A stretch of DNA of 64,000 nt, from NCBI RefSeq assembly GCF_004791165.1, contig NZ_SRUZ01000002.1, positions 781,866 to 845,865 of the forward strand, written 5' to 3'. Origin of the DNA: Mesorhizobium sp. M8A.F.Ca.ET.218.01.1.1. Its GTDB lineage: Bacteria; Pseudomonadota; Alphaproteobacteria; Rhizobiales; Rhizobiaceae. Of the stretch, positions 43,256 through 54,329 are shown in pieces (position 1 is the first letter of the stretch; every line of letters starts with the position of its first letter). The notes beneath the pieces are model-generated. The model ran no database searches and was not told where the DNA came from. It saw only the letters and a program-made list of their open reading frames with translations. The translations under genes and the position numbers were made by a program.

Positions 43256-44145
43256 CAGATGAGGTCCACCCGGCGGGCGCCCGCAACCCGGTTCGAAATG
43301 CGGTTGGCGACAATCAGCACCACCACCGAGACCAGCACCAGCGTGATTGCGATGGCCGATCCGAACGGCCAGTTGCGCGACTGCAGGAACAGGTCGACCA
43401 GCGCGTTGCCGATGAAGAACACCTTGCCGCCGCCGAGCAGCGTCGGGATCAGGTACTCGCCAAGCAGCAGGATCATGACCAGCGAAAAGCCGGTCATCAC
43501 GCCCGGCAGCGACAGCTTCAGGGTCACACCAAGGAAGGTGGAGAGCGGGGTCGCGCCGAGATCGGCCGAAGCTTCCAGCAGCCTTCGGTCGAGCCGCTCG
43601 AGGCTGACATAGATCGGCAGGATCATCAGCGGCAGATAGCCGTAGACGATGCCGAGCAGGACGGCACCCGGCGTGTTGATCAGCCTGACATCCTCGATGC
43701 CTACGAAGGCGAGCAGCGCGGGGATGCCGCGTCCGCCCAGAATGTACATCCAGGCATAGGTGCGCATCAGCAGGCTCGTCCAGAACGGAATGACGACCAG
43801 CGCAAGCAGGATCAGCCGCCAGCGCTGCGGCGCCTGCAAGGCAAGATAATAGGCGACCGGATAGGCAACGAGCAGGCAGGCAAGCGCGCCCACCGGCGCC
43901 AGCACCATGGTGTTCCAGAACGCGGTCGCCCGCGCCGGAAGATTGGCGTATTGCGCCAGCGTGAAGGCCGCCTGGTATCCGCCCTCGGGGGCCCGCTCGC
44001 CGACGCTGAACACGGCTATGGCGATGAACGGCAGCACCAGGAACACCACCAGCCATACTGTCGCCGGCGCGAGCAGCAAGGCGGTCAGGAAATTATGCCG
44101 AAATCTGTTGCCGTGCATCGAAACCGTCCCGGTACCGGCGGACAT
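43255..44145 (-). CDS. Polyamine-type ABC transporter permease (PotB-like, copy 2)
   Basis: A 296-residue permease; ATG 44145 is used, with an internal ATG at 44118 as a possible alternative. The first hydrophobic helix is FLTALLLAPATVWLVVFLVL. The EAA loop reads EASADLGATPLSTFLGVT followed by KLSLPGVMTG. It lies 36 bases after the binding-protein gene and overlaps the next permease by ATGA. No palindromic repeat is present between it and the binding-protein gene, unlike the first Pot-type operon. Confidence 0.92.
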   Translation of the reverse strand: MSAGTGTVSMHGNRFRHNFLTALLLAPATVWLVVFLVLPFIAIAVFSVGERAPEGGYQAAFTLAQYANLPARATAFWNTMVLAPVGALACLLVAYPVAYYLALQAPQRWRLILLALVVIPFWTSLLMRTYAWMYILGGRGIPALLAFVGIEDVRLINTPGAVLLGIVYGYLPLMILPIYVSLERLDRRLLEASADLGATPLSTFLGVTLKLSLPGVMTGFSLVMILLLGEYLIPTLLGGGKVFFIGNALVDLFLQSRNWPFGSAIAITLVLVSVVVLIVANRISNRVAGARRVDLI

Positions 44146-44181
44146 GGGCCCGCCGGTCGTTTGTCTTTGTCCAGGCCAGTC

Positions 44182-45345
44182 TCAAGCCGATTTGAAGCGC
44201 GCCATCAGTTCGGCACGGCCCGGATCGGTCAGCGTTGCCGCCGCGCCGAATTCGAGCGGCGTCAGCAAGTCCGCCGCCGGATAGAGGATCGGATTGTCGA
44301 GCACTTCCTTGGGCAGCAGCTTGTTGACGCGCGCATCGGTGGAAGGAGCGCCGTTGGCGAGGTGCTCCTTCACCGCGACCTGCGGGTTCATCAGATAGTT
44401 GAGCAGCGCGTAGCCGGCGGGCTTGTTCGGCGCGTCCTTCGGGATGGCATAAAAATCGGTCCAGATCTCGCCGCCTTCCTTGCCAAGCACATAGGCGATC
44501 TCGGGAATGTCGCGATGCAGCTGCGCGCCGTCATTGGTCCAGCACATCGTCATCCACGCGTCGCCCGCGCGCATGCCCGGCTGGTAGTCGGACGAGACGG
44601 CGAACAGATGCGGCTTGACCTTGAGCAGCAGTTCCTCCGCCTTGGCGAGCTCGTCCTGCTTCAGCGAATTGAACGAATAGCCGTAATATTTCAGCGCGTT
44701 GCCGATGGTGGTGAGCTGATAGTCATGCACCATGGTGCGGCCATCGCCCTCGGCCATGGCGGTGTCCCAGAACTCCTTCCAGCTCGTCATCGGCTTGGCG
44801 AGCTTCTTGGTGTTGACGGCAAAACCCGTCGTGCCCCAGTTCTTCGGCACGGCGTAAATAGTGCCATCGATGGTACCCTCGGAGGTGAAACGCGCATCTT
44901 CCTGGGTGCCATCGAAGTTCGGCAGCTTCGCCATCTCCAGCGGCTCGATGATGCCGAGCTTCTTGTAGGTCGAGATCGTATAATTGGTCGGCACGAACAG
45001 GCTCCAGCCCGAGGCGCCGGCCTGCAGCTTGGCCAGCATCTCCTCATTCGAGCCGAACACGTTGACCTCGACGGCGACGCCCGTGTCCTTCTTGAAGTTC
45101 TCGAAGGTCTGCGGGTCATGATAGTTCGGCCAGGTGGCGATCGACATGCGGTCGCCAAGGCTTTCGGCGGCGAAGGCCGGCGTCGGCATGATGCCGATCT
45201 CGCGCGCCATCACCGCCGTTGCGATGCCGAGGCCGGTGAGGCCAAGGAAGTCGCGGCGGCCGATCGAGCCGCGCTTCAAGCGCATCAGCTGGTCGACGAA
45301 ATTCTCGGGGCTTATCGGCAGTCCGTCACGATATGATTTCGACAT
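44182..45345 (-). CDS. Polyamine-type ABC transporter substrate-binding protein (copy 2, Tat signal)
   Basis: A 387-residue binding protein. Its long N-terminus leads to a twin-arginine signal at about residues 29-45 (GRRDFLGLTGLGIATAVM), suggesting export in folded form. The mature part has MSIATWPNYHDPQTFENFKKD and VPKNWGTTGFAVNTKK, as in PotD/PotF relatives, then TMCWTNDGAQLHRD. It overlaps the upstream ATPase gene by 20 bases. It differs from the 32.2 kb binder, which has a Sec-type signal, so the two systems probably recognise different amines. Confidence 0.92.
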   Translation of the reverse strand: MSKSYRDGLPISPENFVDQLMRLKRGSIGRRDFLGLTGLGIATAVMAREIGIMPTPAFAAESLGDRMSIATWPNYHDPQTFENFKKDTGVAVEVNVFGSNEEMLAKLQAGASGWSLFVPTNYTISTYKKLGIIEPLEMAKLPNFDGTQEDARFTSEGTIDGTIYAVPKNWGTTGFAVNTKKLAKPMTSWKEFWDTAMAEGDGRTMVHDYQLTTIGNALKYYGYSFNSLKQDELAKAEELLLKVKPHLFAVSSDYQPGMRAGDAWMTMCWTNDGAQLHRDIPEIAYVLGKEGGEIWTDFYAIPKDAPNKPAGYALLNYLMNPQVAVKEHLANGAPSTDARVNKLLPKEVLDNPILYPAADLLTPLEFGAAATLTDPGRAELMARFKSA

Positions 45346-46462
45346 GTTTGTTTACCCTCTGGTTGGTCCCGTTGTTCTTGGTCTCCGGAAACGCGAGCGG
45401 CGTCCCGGTGGCAAAGCCGATGGCGACGGGTTCACCCGGCTTGAAGAGATTGCCTTGGCCGATCAAATGGTCGGCCTTGGCGAGTAATGTTCCGATGCCC
45501 TGGACCTCGATCGCGTATTCCGCCGTCGATCCCAGGAAAATCCGGTTGCGGACGACACCCTTGAGCGGGCCGCTTGCCGGAGCGCCGAGGCTGAGTGATT
45601 CAGGACGCAGGCTGACCGAGACGGTCTCGCCCTGTTGCAAGGCGGTGCGTTTGCGCGCCGCGATGATGGTGCCGTCCGCCAGCGCAACGTCCACCAGCTC
45701 GCCCGTATGCCCCGCGACCTTGCCGGCAAGCAGATTGGTCTTGCCGACGAAATCGGCCACGAACAGATCGGCAGGCTCGTCGTAGATCTCATTGGGCTGT
45801 CCAAGCTGGACGATGCGGCCGCCATTCATGACGCAGACGAAATCGCTCATCGACAGCGCTTCCTCCTGGTCGTGCGTCACCAGCACGAAGGTGATGCCGA
45901 TCTCGCGCTGCAGGTTCTGCAGCTCGATCTGCATGTCGGTGCGCAGCTTCTTGTCGAGCGCCGCCAGTGGCTCGTCGAGCAACAGCACCGCTGGCTTGTT
46001 GACCAGCGCGCGCGCCAGCGCGACACGCTGCTGCTGGCCGCCGGACAGTTCGTGGATCTTGCGGCCGCCATAGCCGGCGAGCCGCACCATTTCGAGCGCT
46101 TCGCCGGCCCGCTGGCCGATCTCGCGCGACGACAGCCGTGGCCTTGCCTGGCGCAGGCCATAGGAAACATTGGCTTCGACGTCGAGATGCGGGAACAGCG
46201 CGTATTGCTGGAACACCATGTTGACCGGCCGCCGGTAGGGTGGCGTGCCGGCCATGTCCTGGCCGCGGATGAACACCTGGCCTTCGCTCGGCTGTTCGAA
46301 GCCGCCGATCATGCGCAGGCAGGTCGTCTTGCCGCAGCCAGACGGTCCAAGCAGCGCAACGAAGGCGGAGGGCGGCACGGCAAGGTCGATACCGCTGACC
46401 GCAGTCACCGCGCCATAGCGCTTGGCCACGCCGCGAAATTCGATGTCGGGCACTGCGGTCAA
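45326..46462 (-). CDS. Polyamine-type ABC transporter ATP-binding protein (PotA-like, copy 2)
   Basis: An ATPase of about 378 residues if started at TTG 46462 (CTGGAG eight bases ahead); GTG 46453 is as likely, while a longer frame to 46582 would run over the operator region. Walker A GPSGCGKTT, signature LSGGQQQR, Walker B VLLLDEP and the H-loop LVTHDQEE are complete, with a TOBE domain at the C-terminus. It is the first gene of the ATPase - binder - permease - permease - SDR operon and is divergent from the LuxR-type regulator. Confidence 0.93.
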   Translation of the reverse strand: MTAVPDIEFRGVAKRYGAVTAVSGIDLAVPPSAFVALLGPSGCGKTTCLRMIGGFEQPSEGQVFIRGQDMAGTPPYRRPVNMVFQQYALFPHLDVEANVSYGLRQARPRLSSREIGQRAGEALEMVRLAGYGGRKIHELSGGQQQRVALARALVNKPAVLLLDEPLAALDKKLRTDMQIELQNLQREIGITFVLVTHDQEEALSMSDFVCVMNGGRIVQLGQPNEIYDEPADLFVADFVGKTNLLAGKVAGHTGELVDVALADGTIIAARKRTALQQGETVSVSLRPESLSLGAPASGPLKGVVRNRIFLGSTAEYAIEVQGIGTLLAKADHLIGQGNLFKPGEPVAIGFATGTPLAFPETKNNGTNQRVNKHVEIIS

Positions 46463-46520
46463 GGCTGCGGCTCCAGGACGATGCGATTTCAAGACGCTAC
46501 CAGAGCCAATGGCAGCTAGT

Positions 46521-46542
46521 ATATACCTCGCGGGTGGTATAT
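46521..46542. promoter_or_regulatory. Inverted repeat between the second polyamine-type operon and the LuxR-type gene
   Basis: Perfect arms ATATACC (46521-46527) and GGTATAT (46536-46542) flank TCGCGGGT. It lies 33 bases before the regulator start and about 60 before the ATPase start. Dyads of 18-22 bases are typical sites of LuxR-type HTH dimers. The pairing with the neighbouring regulator is inferred from position. Confidence 0.5.
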
Positions 46543-46574
46543 CTGATCTATTTTCTCGTTTAAGGGGGTATTGA

Positions 46575-47387
46575 TTGAGCACTTCCCGCAGCGACGAATA
46601 CAGCCGGCTCGCCGCCCTTGTCGCGGCGACGCGGGAGACGAGCGGCGACCTGTTCGGCCACGCGATGGTCGATTGGCTGCGCCAGCATGTCGGCTTCGAC
46701 CACTGCGTGATCTTCGGCTATCGTGGCGCCTCACGACCGCCATTGCTGTTCGAGACGTTCACACCGGCCGAAAGCCACGTCTTCGTCGCGCTCTACCAGG
46801 AGGGGCCTTACCTGCTCGACCCGTTCCATCACGCGGCGGTCGAGCGCAAGGAAGGGTTCTGGCGCATGCGGGAACTCGCGCCCGATCGTTTCTACGCCAG
46901 CGAATATTTTCGCTCCTACTACAGCCAGACCCGGTTGGCCGAGGAAGTCGGCTTCTTCGTGCCGCTGCCGGGCAAGGACGCGCTGGTGCTGTCGTTGATG
47001 CGGCTCAGTGCTTCCGGCCCGTTCGGCACCGCCGATGCCAGGCTGCTGCGCGACATGGCGCCCGCGGTGATCAGCTTCATCAGATCGCGCTGGCCTGCCC
47101 TCCCCGCCGACGAACCGGCCGTGACGAAGCAGGACGAGGAAATAGCCGCGGTCAACGAATTCGACCGCGCCCATATCTGGAAAAGCCTGTCACTGACGCC
47201 GCGCGAAAAGCACGTCGTCGACCTGGTGCTGCAGGGGCATTCGACGGAATCGATCGCCAGGGCCATGCGCATCGTGCCGGGAACCGTGAAGGTCCATCGC
47301 CGCAACATCTACCGCAAGCTCAAGATCAAGTCGCAGGCCGGCCTTTTCGCCCGCTTCGTCGAGATCATCGACGCGCGGATCCGATGA
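46575..47387 (+). CDS. LuxR family (C-terminal HTH) transcriptional regulator
   Basis: A 270-residue protein with TTG start at 46575 behind AGGGGG. The C-terminal GerE-type HTH occupies about residues 205-265 (LTPREKHVVDLVLQGHSTES and IARAMRIVPGTVKVHRRNIY). The N-terminal 180 residues start with HVGFDHCVIFGYRG and do not show the W/Y/D pattern of acyl-homoserine-lactone receptors in an obvious way, so it may sense a different ligand. It is divergent from the second polyamine-type operon, with a dyad between; it probably controls that operon. Confidence 0.9.
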   Translation: MSTSRSDEYSRLAALVAATRETSGDLFGHAMVDWLRQHVGFDHCVIFGYRGASRPPLLFETFTPAESHVFVALYQEGPYLLDPFHHAAVERKEGFWRMRELAPDRFYASEYFRSYYSQTRLAEEVGFFVPLPGKDALVLSLMRLSASGPFGTADARLLRDMAPAVISFIRSRWPALPADEPAVTKQDEEIAAVNEFDRAHIWKSLSLTPREKHVVDLVLQGHSTESIARAMRIVPGTVKVHRRNIYRKLKIKSQAGLFARFVEIIDARIR

Positions 47388-47401
47388 TTCCGCTACCCGG
47401 A

Positions 47402-49474
<2,073 letters not shown>

Positions 49475-49602
49475 GCGGAGGCCTCCCGGGACCGACTGAG
49501 ATCGCGGACCGGTTTACTAGGCCACGCCGCGAATGGGAACCGGATGTTGAACTGGTCCAATGATTGGCCCGACAGGCCGCGGTCGCGCCGTCGACGTTGC
49601 AG

Positions 49603-50550
49603 TCAGCGCACCGCCTTCTCGCCACCCGCCGCCGTGATCACCCCTACGATGATCAGCCCGGTAAGCAGAAGCCGCACGCCGGCGCTGACGCCGAATGTGT
49701 TGAGCATGGTGAGCAGCAGCACCAGGAACAGCGCCGCGCCCCAGACGCCGGGCACATTGGCTTTGCCGCCGGCCACCGACGTGCCGCCGATGACGACGAC
49801 CGCGATCGAAGCCAGCAGATATTCATTGCCGATATCGACATTGGCGCCGCGGAAATAGCCGGCGAGCAGCGCGCCGTCGATGCCGCCGAGCGCCCCCGAC
49901 AGCGTGTAGGTGAGGAAGCGGATGCGGCCGACATTGACGCCGGCGAGCCAGGCGGCGCGGATGTTCTGGCCGATCGCCAGCACCGAGCGGCCATAGATCA
50001 TGCGCTGCAAGGCGATGGCCGCGCCGATGGTGAACAGCACGGTGAGCATCGCCAGCACCGGAATGCCCAGCACCTGCCAGTTGGTGAAATCGGCGAAGCC
50101 CGGCGGCGGCTTGATCTGCAGCCCGCGCCCGTAGCTGATGTCGACCGACTGGATGATGAAGCTCGCCGACAACGTGGCGATGATCGGCGGAATGCGCAGC
50201 GCCCAGATCAGCAGGTAGTTGATGGCGCCGATGGCGGCACCACAGGCGAGCGCCGCCAGCAATCCAACCACGATCATGGCATCGCTGCCGCCCATCACCT
50301 TCATGGCAACCGCGCTTGCCAGGCCGATATTGGCCGGCAGCGACAGGTCGACATTGCCGGGCCCGAGCGTGATGACGAACATCTGGCCGACGCCGACGAT
50401 GACCGTGAACACGGCAAGCGAGAGCGCCGCCGTGACCATGCCGCCGGCGCCATAGCCGCCGGTGAAGGCGATCGTCGCCAGCCACACCAGCAGCGCACCG
50501 GCAAACGACCAGATCCAGGGTTTTGTGAGCAGCGTTTTCAGCGAAGCCAT
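49603..50550 (-). CDS. Ribose-type ABC transporter permease (second subunit)
   Basis: A 315-residue permease of the RbsC/BPD_transp_2 family, with about ten hydrophobic segments. Recognisable are VTLGPGNVDLSLPANIGLAS, typical of the conserved N-terminal loop, and a GTSVAGGKANVPGVWGAALF stretch near the C-terminus. It begins 3 bases after the other permease gene. Both are needed for one importer with the ATPase and binding protein upstream. Sugar or another small polar solute is likely as substrate. Confidence 0.93.
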   Translation of the reverse strand: MASLKTLLTKPWIWSFAGALLVWLATIAFTGGYGAGGMVTAALSLAVFTVIVGVGQMFVITLGPGNVDLSLPANIGLASAVAMKVMGGSDAMIVVGLLAALACGAAIGAINYLLIWALRIPPIIATLSASFIIQSVDISYGRGLQIKPPPGFADFTNWQVLGIPVLAMLTVLFTIGAAIALQRMIYGRSVLAIGQNIRAAWLAGVNVGRIRFLTYTLSGALGGIDGALLAGYFRGANVDIGNEYLLASIAVVVIGGTSVAGGKANVPGVWGAALFLVLLLTMLNTFGVSAGVRLLLTGLIIVGVITAAGGEKAVR

Positions 50551-50553
50551 CGC

Positions 50554-51534
50554 TCACCTTTCCCTGCGGCTGATCAGCACCCGCGCCGCCAGCACGATGA
50601 TCAGGATGGCGCCGTTGGCGGCCACCTGCCAGTCGGGCGGAATGTGCATGAAGGTGAGCAGCGGCGAGGCGGCCAGCGCCAGCGTCAGCGCGCCGATGAC
50701 GGCGCCGATCGGCGAGACCCGGCCGCCGACGAACTCGCCGCCGCCGAGGATGACGCCGGCGATGGCCAGCAGCGTGTAGCCATTGCCGATATTGGCATCC
50801 GCCGAGGTGGTGATGCCGATCAGCGCCATGCCCGACAGCACGCCGAACAGGCCGGCCAGCGCAAACAGCACGATCTTGGTCTTGAGCAGCGACCAGCCGG
50901 CGCGCCGCAGTGCTGCCGGATTGCCGCCGGAGCCGCGCAGGATCACGCCGTAGGAGGTGCGCATCAGGCCGAAATGCACCACCGCCGCGATCAGCAGCGC
51001 GGCGATGATCGGGAACGGAATGAAGAGCGGCTTGAACGACATGATCGCCAGCAGCCAGTCCGGCGCCTTACCGCCGGGCTTTGGCAGGACGAGGATGGCC
51101 AGGCCCTGCCAGACGAAACTCATGCCCAGCGTCACCACGATGGAAGGCAGGTTGCGCAGATGGATCAGCGCGCCGAGCAGCGCATAGATGCCGATCGACC
51201 CGGCGAGGATGAGGACGCCGATGAGCGGCGCGTCCTTCAGCCATGTCGCCGTGACGCAGCCGACAAAACCGACAAAGGTGCCGATCGACAGATCAAGCTC
51301 GTTGCCGGCTATGACGAACATCTGCGCGATCGTCGCCAGCGCGATCGGGATAGCCAGGTTCAGCATCAGGCTGAAGCCGAAATAGCTGATGGCGCGCGGG
51401 TTGAGCCAGGCGATTGCGGCCAGCACCAAGGCCAGCGACAGCGCTGGCAGCAGGGCGCGCAACAGCCGCGCCCGCGCCGCCGCATTGCGCGCCGCCGATC
51501 CCTTGAAGCCATTGTCGATTGGCGTCGCCGTCAT
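50554..51534 (-). CDS. Ribose-type ABC transporter permease (first subunit)
   Basis: A 326-residue RbsC-like permease. It has the family segment FVIAGNELDLSIGTFVGFVG near residues 75-95 and VILGGGEFVGGRVSPIGAVIGAL in the C-terminal half. It is separated from the ATPase gene by a single base and from the other permease by 3 bases. It is slightly longer at the N-terminus than its partner. Function as a heterodimeric channel is inferred from operon structure. Confidence 0.93.
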   Translation of the reverse strand: MTATPIDNGFKGSAARNAAARARLLRALLPALSLALVLAAIAWLNPRAISYFGFSLMLNLAIPIALATIAQMFVIAGNELDLSIGTFVGFVGCVTATWLKDAPLIGVLILAGSIGIYALLGALIHLRNLPSIVVTLGMSFVWQGLAILVLPKPGGKAPDWLLAIMSFKPLFIPFPIIAALLIAAVVHFGLMRTSYGVILRGSGGNPAALRRAGWSLLKTKIVLFALAGLFGVLSGMALIGITTSADANIGNGYTLLAIAGVILGGGEFVGGRVSPIGAVIGALTLALAASPLLTFMHIPPDWQVAANGAILIIVLAARVLISRRER

Positions 51535-51535
51535 C

Positions 51536-53062
51536 TCAGGCCGCGTCGCCGAAGGAGGACTGGATGATCTTCTCCTCGGTCAGCTCGTCGCGCGTCAAAT
51601 TGGCGACGATGCGGCCGTTCTTGAAGACATAGATGTGATCGCAATTGTCGAGCTCTTCGGTTTCGGTCGTGTACCAGAGGAAGGTGCGTCCGCGGCCAGC
51701 CTCCTCGCGCACGAGGTCGTAGACCTCCAGCTTGGTGCCGATGTCGACGCCGCGCATCGGATCGTCCATCAGCACGATTTCGGCATCGGAGCCCAGTGCG
51801 CGGGCAAACAGGGCCTTCTGCTGGTTGCCGCCCGACAGTGAAAAGATGTTGTTGTCCATGTCGGGCGTGCGGATGCCGATCTTCTTCTTCCAGGCATCGG
51901 CGAGTTCCGCCTCGCGTCGCGGCGAGATCAGCAAGCCGTTGCGCAGACGCGCCAGCGAGCGGATGCCGATATTCTGCGCAATCGACCATTGCGGGAAAAT
52001 GCCGTCCGACTGGCGGTCGCCCGCCACCAGCGCCACCGGCGCCGTGACCTCGATGCCGGCTTTGGCGCGTGCGGTGGCACCAAAGATCCGCAGCAGCAAG
52101 TCGGTCTGTCCGTGACCGGCCAGCCCGGCAAGGCCGATGATCTCGCCGGCACGGGCGACAAGCTCCTTGCCGTCAGTCTGCCCGGCGGGCCGCGCCCGGA
52201 CGCGCAGCGGGCTGGCGCCTGGCTTTGCGGCAGCGGCCTGCGCGGCGGTCTTCTGGCGCGCCTCAGCCCCGCCCATCACCGTCACCAGCCGGTCGCGGTC
52301 GAAGGCGCCAGCCGCGTCCGACGCCACCATCTTGCCGTCGCGCATCACCACGATCCGGTCGGCGTTGCGCAACACCTCGCCCAGCACGTGCGAGATCAGG
52401 ATGCAGCTTTTCCCGCCAGCGACGAAGCGGCGCACGAAAGCCAGCAGCTGGCCTGCCGTGTGCGCGTCGAGCGAGGAGGTCGGCTCGTCGAGGATGACCA
52501 GGTCGAGCCGGTCCTGCGTCACCGTGAAGGCGCGCGCCACCTCGACCATCTGCCGCCGGCCGATCGACAGATCGCCGACAATGTCCCAGGCCGAGATGCC
52601 ATGGTCCGGGAATATCTCGTCTAGCTTGGCGGCGATCAGCTCGGCCGCCTTGCGCCGCCAGCCGAAGCCGGACAGCGAGGCATGGTTGATGCGGGTGTTT
52701 TCGGCGACGCTGAGATTGGGACACAGCGACAGCTCCTGGAACACGCAGCGTATGCCGAGCTGCTGCGCCCGCGAAACCGAGTAGTTCTCCTCGATGACGC
52801 CATGCACGCCGATGGTGCCGCTGTCGGGCGTCAAGGTGCCGGCCACCATATGCATCAGCGTCGATTTGCCGGCGCCATTATGGCCGACGAGGCCGACGCA
52901 TTCGCCGGGTCCGACATGGAAATCCACCCCGCCCAGCGCTCTGACGGCGCCGAAATGCTTTTCGGCACCGTCAAGTCTGACGACGTCAAGAGTGGCGGCG
53001 CCGAACTGTTTTTCGGCGCCGCCCAGCCTGATGATGCCCGTGTTGCCTGCAGCCATGCTCAA
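51536..53062 (-). CDS. Ribose-type ABC transporter ATP-binding protein with N-terminal duplication
   Basis: A 508-residue RbsA-like fused ATPase. Domain 1 has Walker [11 protein letters not shown], signature LSIGRRQM and Walker [12 protein letters not shown]. Domain 2 has a degenerate A-loop LAGHGQTDL, signature [10 protein letters not shown] and Asp in the catalytic-base position ([11 protein letters not shown]), so domain 2 is probably inactive. The N-terminus shows a 17-residue tandem duplication ([11 protein letters not shown]... then [11 protein letters not shown]...), encoded by a 51-base repeat. An internal start after the repeat is possible, but the earliest start is kept. Follows the binding-protein gene by 43 bases. 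Confidence 0.93.
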   Translation of the reverse strand: MSMAAGNTGIIRLGGAEKQFGAATLDVVRLDGAEKHFGAVRALGGVDFHVGPGECVGLVGHNGAGKSTLMHMVAGTLTPDSGTIGVHGVIEENYSVSRAQQLGIRCVFQELSLCPNLSVAENTRINHASLSGFGWRRKAAELIAAKLDEIFPDHGISAWDIVGDLSIGRRQMVEVARAFTVTQDRLDLVILDEPTSSLDAHTAGQLLAFVRRFVAGGKSCILISHVLGEVLRNADRIVVMRDGKMVASDAAGAFDRDRLVTVMGGAEARQKTAAQAAAAKPGASPLRVRARPAGQTDGKELVARAGEIIGLAGLAGHGQTDLLLRIFGATARAKAGIEVTAPVALVAGDRQSDGIFPQWSIAQNIGIRSLARLRNGLLISPRREAELADAWKKKIGIRTPDMDNNIFSLSGGNQQKALFARALGSDAEIVLMDDPMRGVDIGTKLEVYDLVREEAGRGRTFLWYTTETEELDNCDHIYVFKNGRIVANLTRDELTEEKIIQSSFGDAA

Positions 53063-53105
53063 CGATATCCGTTCAGTGATGCGCTAGGCAACGCGGATGC
53101 GGCTT

Positions 53106-54119
53106 TCACTTGATGTTGGCTTTGATGGCCGCGATGGCATCTTCCTGGGTGTATTCGTGAGTGGCGACGCCACCCTCCTTGATCTTAGGCAGGGCCGCCT
53201 CGAAATCGTCCTGGGTGAAGGCGAGATACGGCACCAGCAAATCGTGCGGAATGTCCTTGCGGCCATCGAGCACCTGCTGCGCCACCCAGAAGGCGAGCGT
53301 CGACACGCCGGGCGCGATCGACGCCGACCAGGTCTTGTAGCCGTCCTTCTCCTTCTGTTCCTTCCACCACTTCAGCTCGTCCTGCCGGTTGCCCATGATG
53401 ATGGTCGGGCGCGGCTTGTTGGCGGCGGCGAAGGCTTGCGCGGCGCCATAACCGTCGCCGCCCTGGTCGACGATGCCGACGATGTCGGGCAGCGACGGCA
53501 GGATGGTCGCGACCGCCTTCTGCGCCGTGGTCTGGTCCCAGTCGCCGGTCACCGAACCGACGATCTTGAATTCGGGATGGGCAGCGACCCCTTCCAGGAT
53601 ACCGGCATGGATGGCGTCGTCGATCGAGGTGCCGGCCAGCCCGCGGATTTCAAGCAGATTGCCGCCCTTGGGCTGGAACTTCGCCATCTGCTCGACTTCC
53701 TGCTTGCCCATGTCCTTGAAGTCGACGACGACGCGGTAGGCACATGGCTCGGTCACCGTGCCGTCGAAGGAAACGACGGTGATGCCGGCGTCGCAGGCCT
53801 GCTTGATGGCGCCGTTGAGCGCGTCCGGCGAAGCGGCGTTGATGACGATGGCGTCATAGCCCTGCAGGATCAGGTTCTGCACCTGGGCGGCCTGCGTCGG
53901 CACCTCCTTGTCGGCGGTGGTGAAGACATCGGCCGCGCCGACGATCTTGTCGTCGACCGCCTTCTTCGTGACGATGCCATAGCTGTCGAGCATGGCCTGG
54001 CGCCACGAATTGCCGGCGTAATTGTTGGAGAACGCGATCTTCTTGCCGCTGGTGTCGGCGAAAGCCGTACCGGCTGCGAGCACCGCCGCAAGCGTGCCGA
54101 GAACCAATAATTTCTTCAT
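53106..54119 (-). CDS. Ribose-type ABC transporter substrate-binding protein
   Basis: A 337-residue periplasmic binder of the Peripla_BP_4 family. The Sec signal is KKLLVLGTLAAVLAAGTAFA. The mature protein begins DTSGKKIAFSNNYAGNSWRQ and has ILQGYDAIVINAASPDALNG and VSFDGTVTEPCAY, both typical. It is the first gene of the leftward operon with an ATPase and two permeases. No palindromic repeat follows it. The substrate is not evident; presence of a candidate GntR-type operator upstream would fit a sugar-acid or polyol system. Confidence 0.92.
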   Translation of the reverse strand: MKKLLVLGTLAAVLAAGTAFADTSGKKIAFSNNYAGNSWRQAMLDSYGIVTKKAVDDKIVGAADVFTTADKEVPTQAAQVQNLILQGYDAIVINAASPDALNGAIKQACDAGITVVSFDGTVTEPCAYRVVVDFKDMGKQEVEQMAKFQPKGGNLLEIRGLAGTSIDDAIHAGILEGVAAHPEFKIVGSVTGDWDQTTAQKAVATILPSLPDIVGIVDQGGDGYGAAQAFAAANKPRPTIIMGNRQDELKWWKEQKEKDGYKTWSASIAPGVSTLAFWVAQQVLDGRKDIPHDLLVPYLAFTQDDFEAALPKIKEGGVATHEYTQEDAIAAIKANIK

Positions 54120-54195
54120 AGGATACTCCTCCCGAGAGTTGTTGATCAGTTGGCTGTCGATGAATTTTCGCGATTGCGATCCTGTTTTTTATCTA

Positions 54196-54206
54196 TTGTC
54201 AGACAA
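54196..54206. promoter_or_regulatory. Candidate GntR-type operator TTGTC-A-GACAA
   Basis: TTGTC and GACAA are perfect complements around a single A, about 77 bases before the ribose-type binding-protein start and about 124 before the glucoamylase start. Compact palindromes of the form TTGTCNGACAA are typical of GntR/FadR regulators. No such regulator gene is next to the operon, so its owner is unknown. Confidence 0.45.
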
Positions 54207-54329
54207 AAGTGCAGAAGGCCGCCGAGCTGTCAACTGCAATCCGATGCGCGCCGGCGATCAACTTGCAGTGCGCTGATTGAAATGGTTTCGGTTGATGGCT
54301 AGGCATGCGGGCCAGGAGACCGAACAAGC

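Noticed and set aside
43256..44056. Upstream part of the 537-residue frame including the PotC-like permease
   Set aside because: It overlaps the PotB-like gene in another frame; only the part from 43255 encodes the permease.
49564..51567. 667-residue rightward frame opposite the ribose-type permeases
   Set aside because: Composition dominated by Arg, Asp, Gln and His, typical of the antisense of hydrophobic genes; no domain visible.
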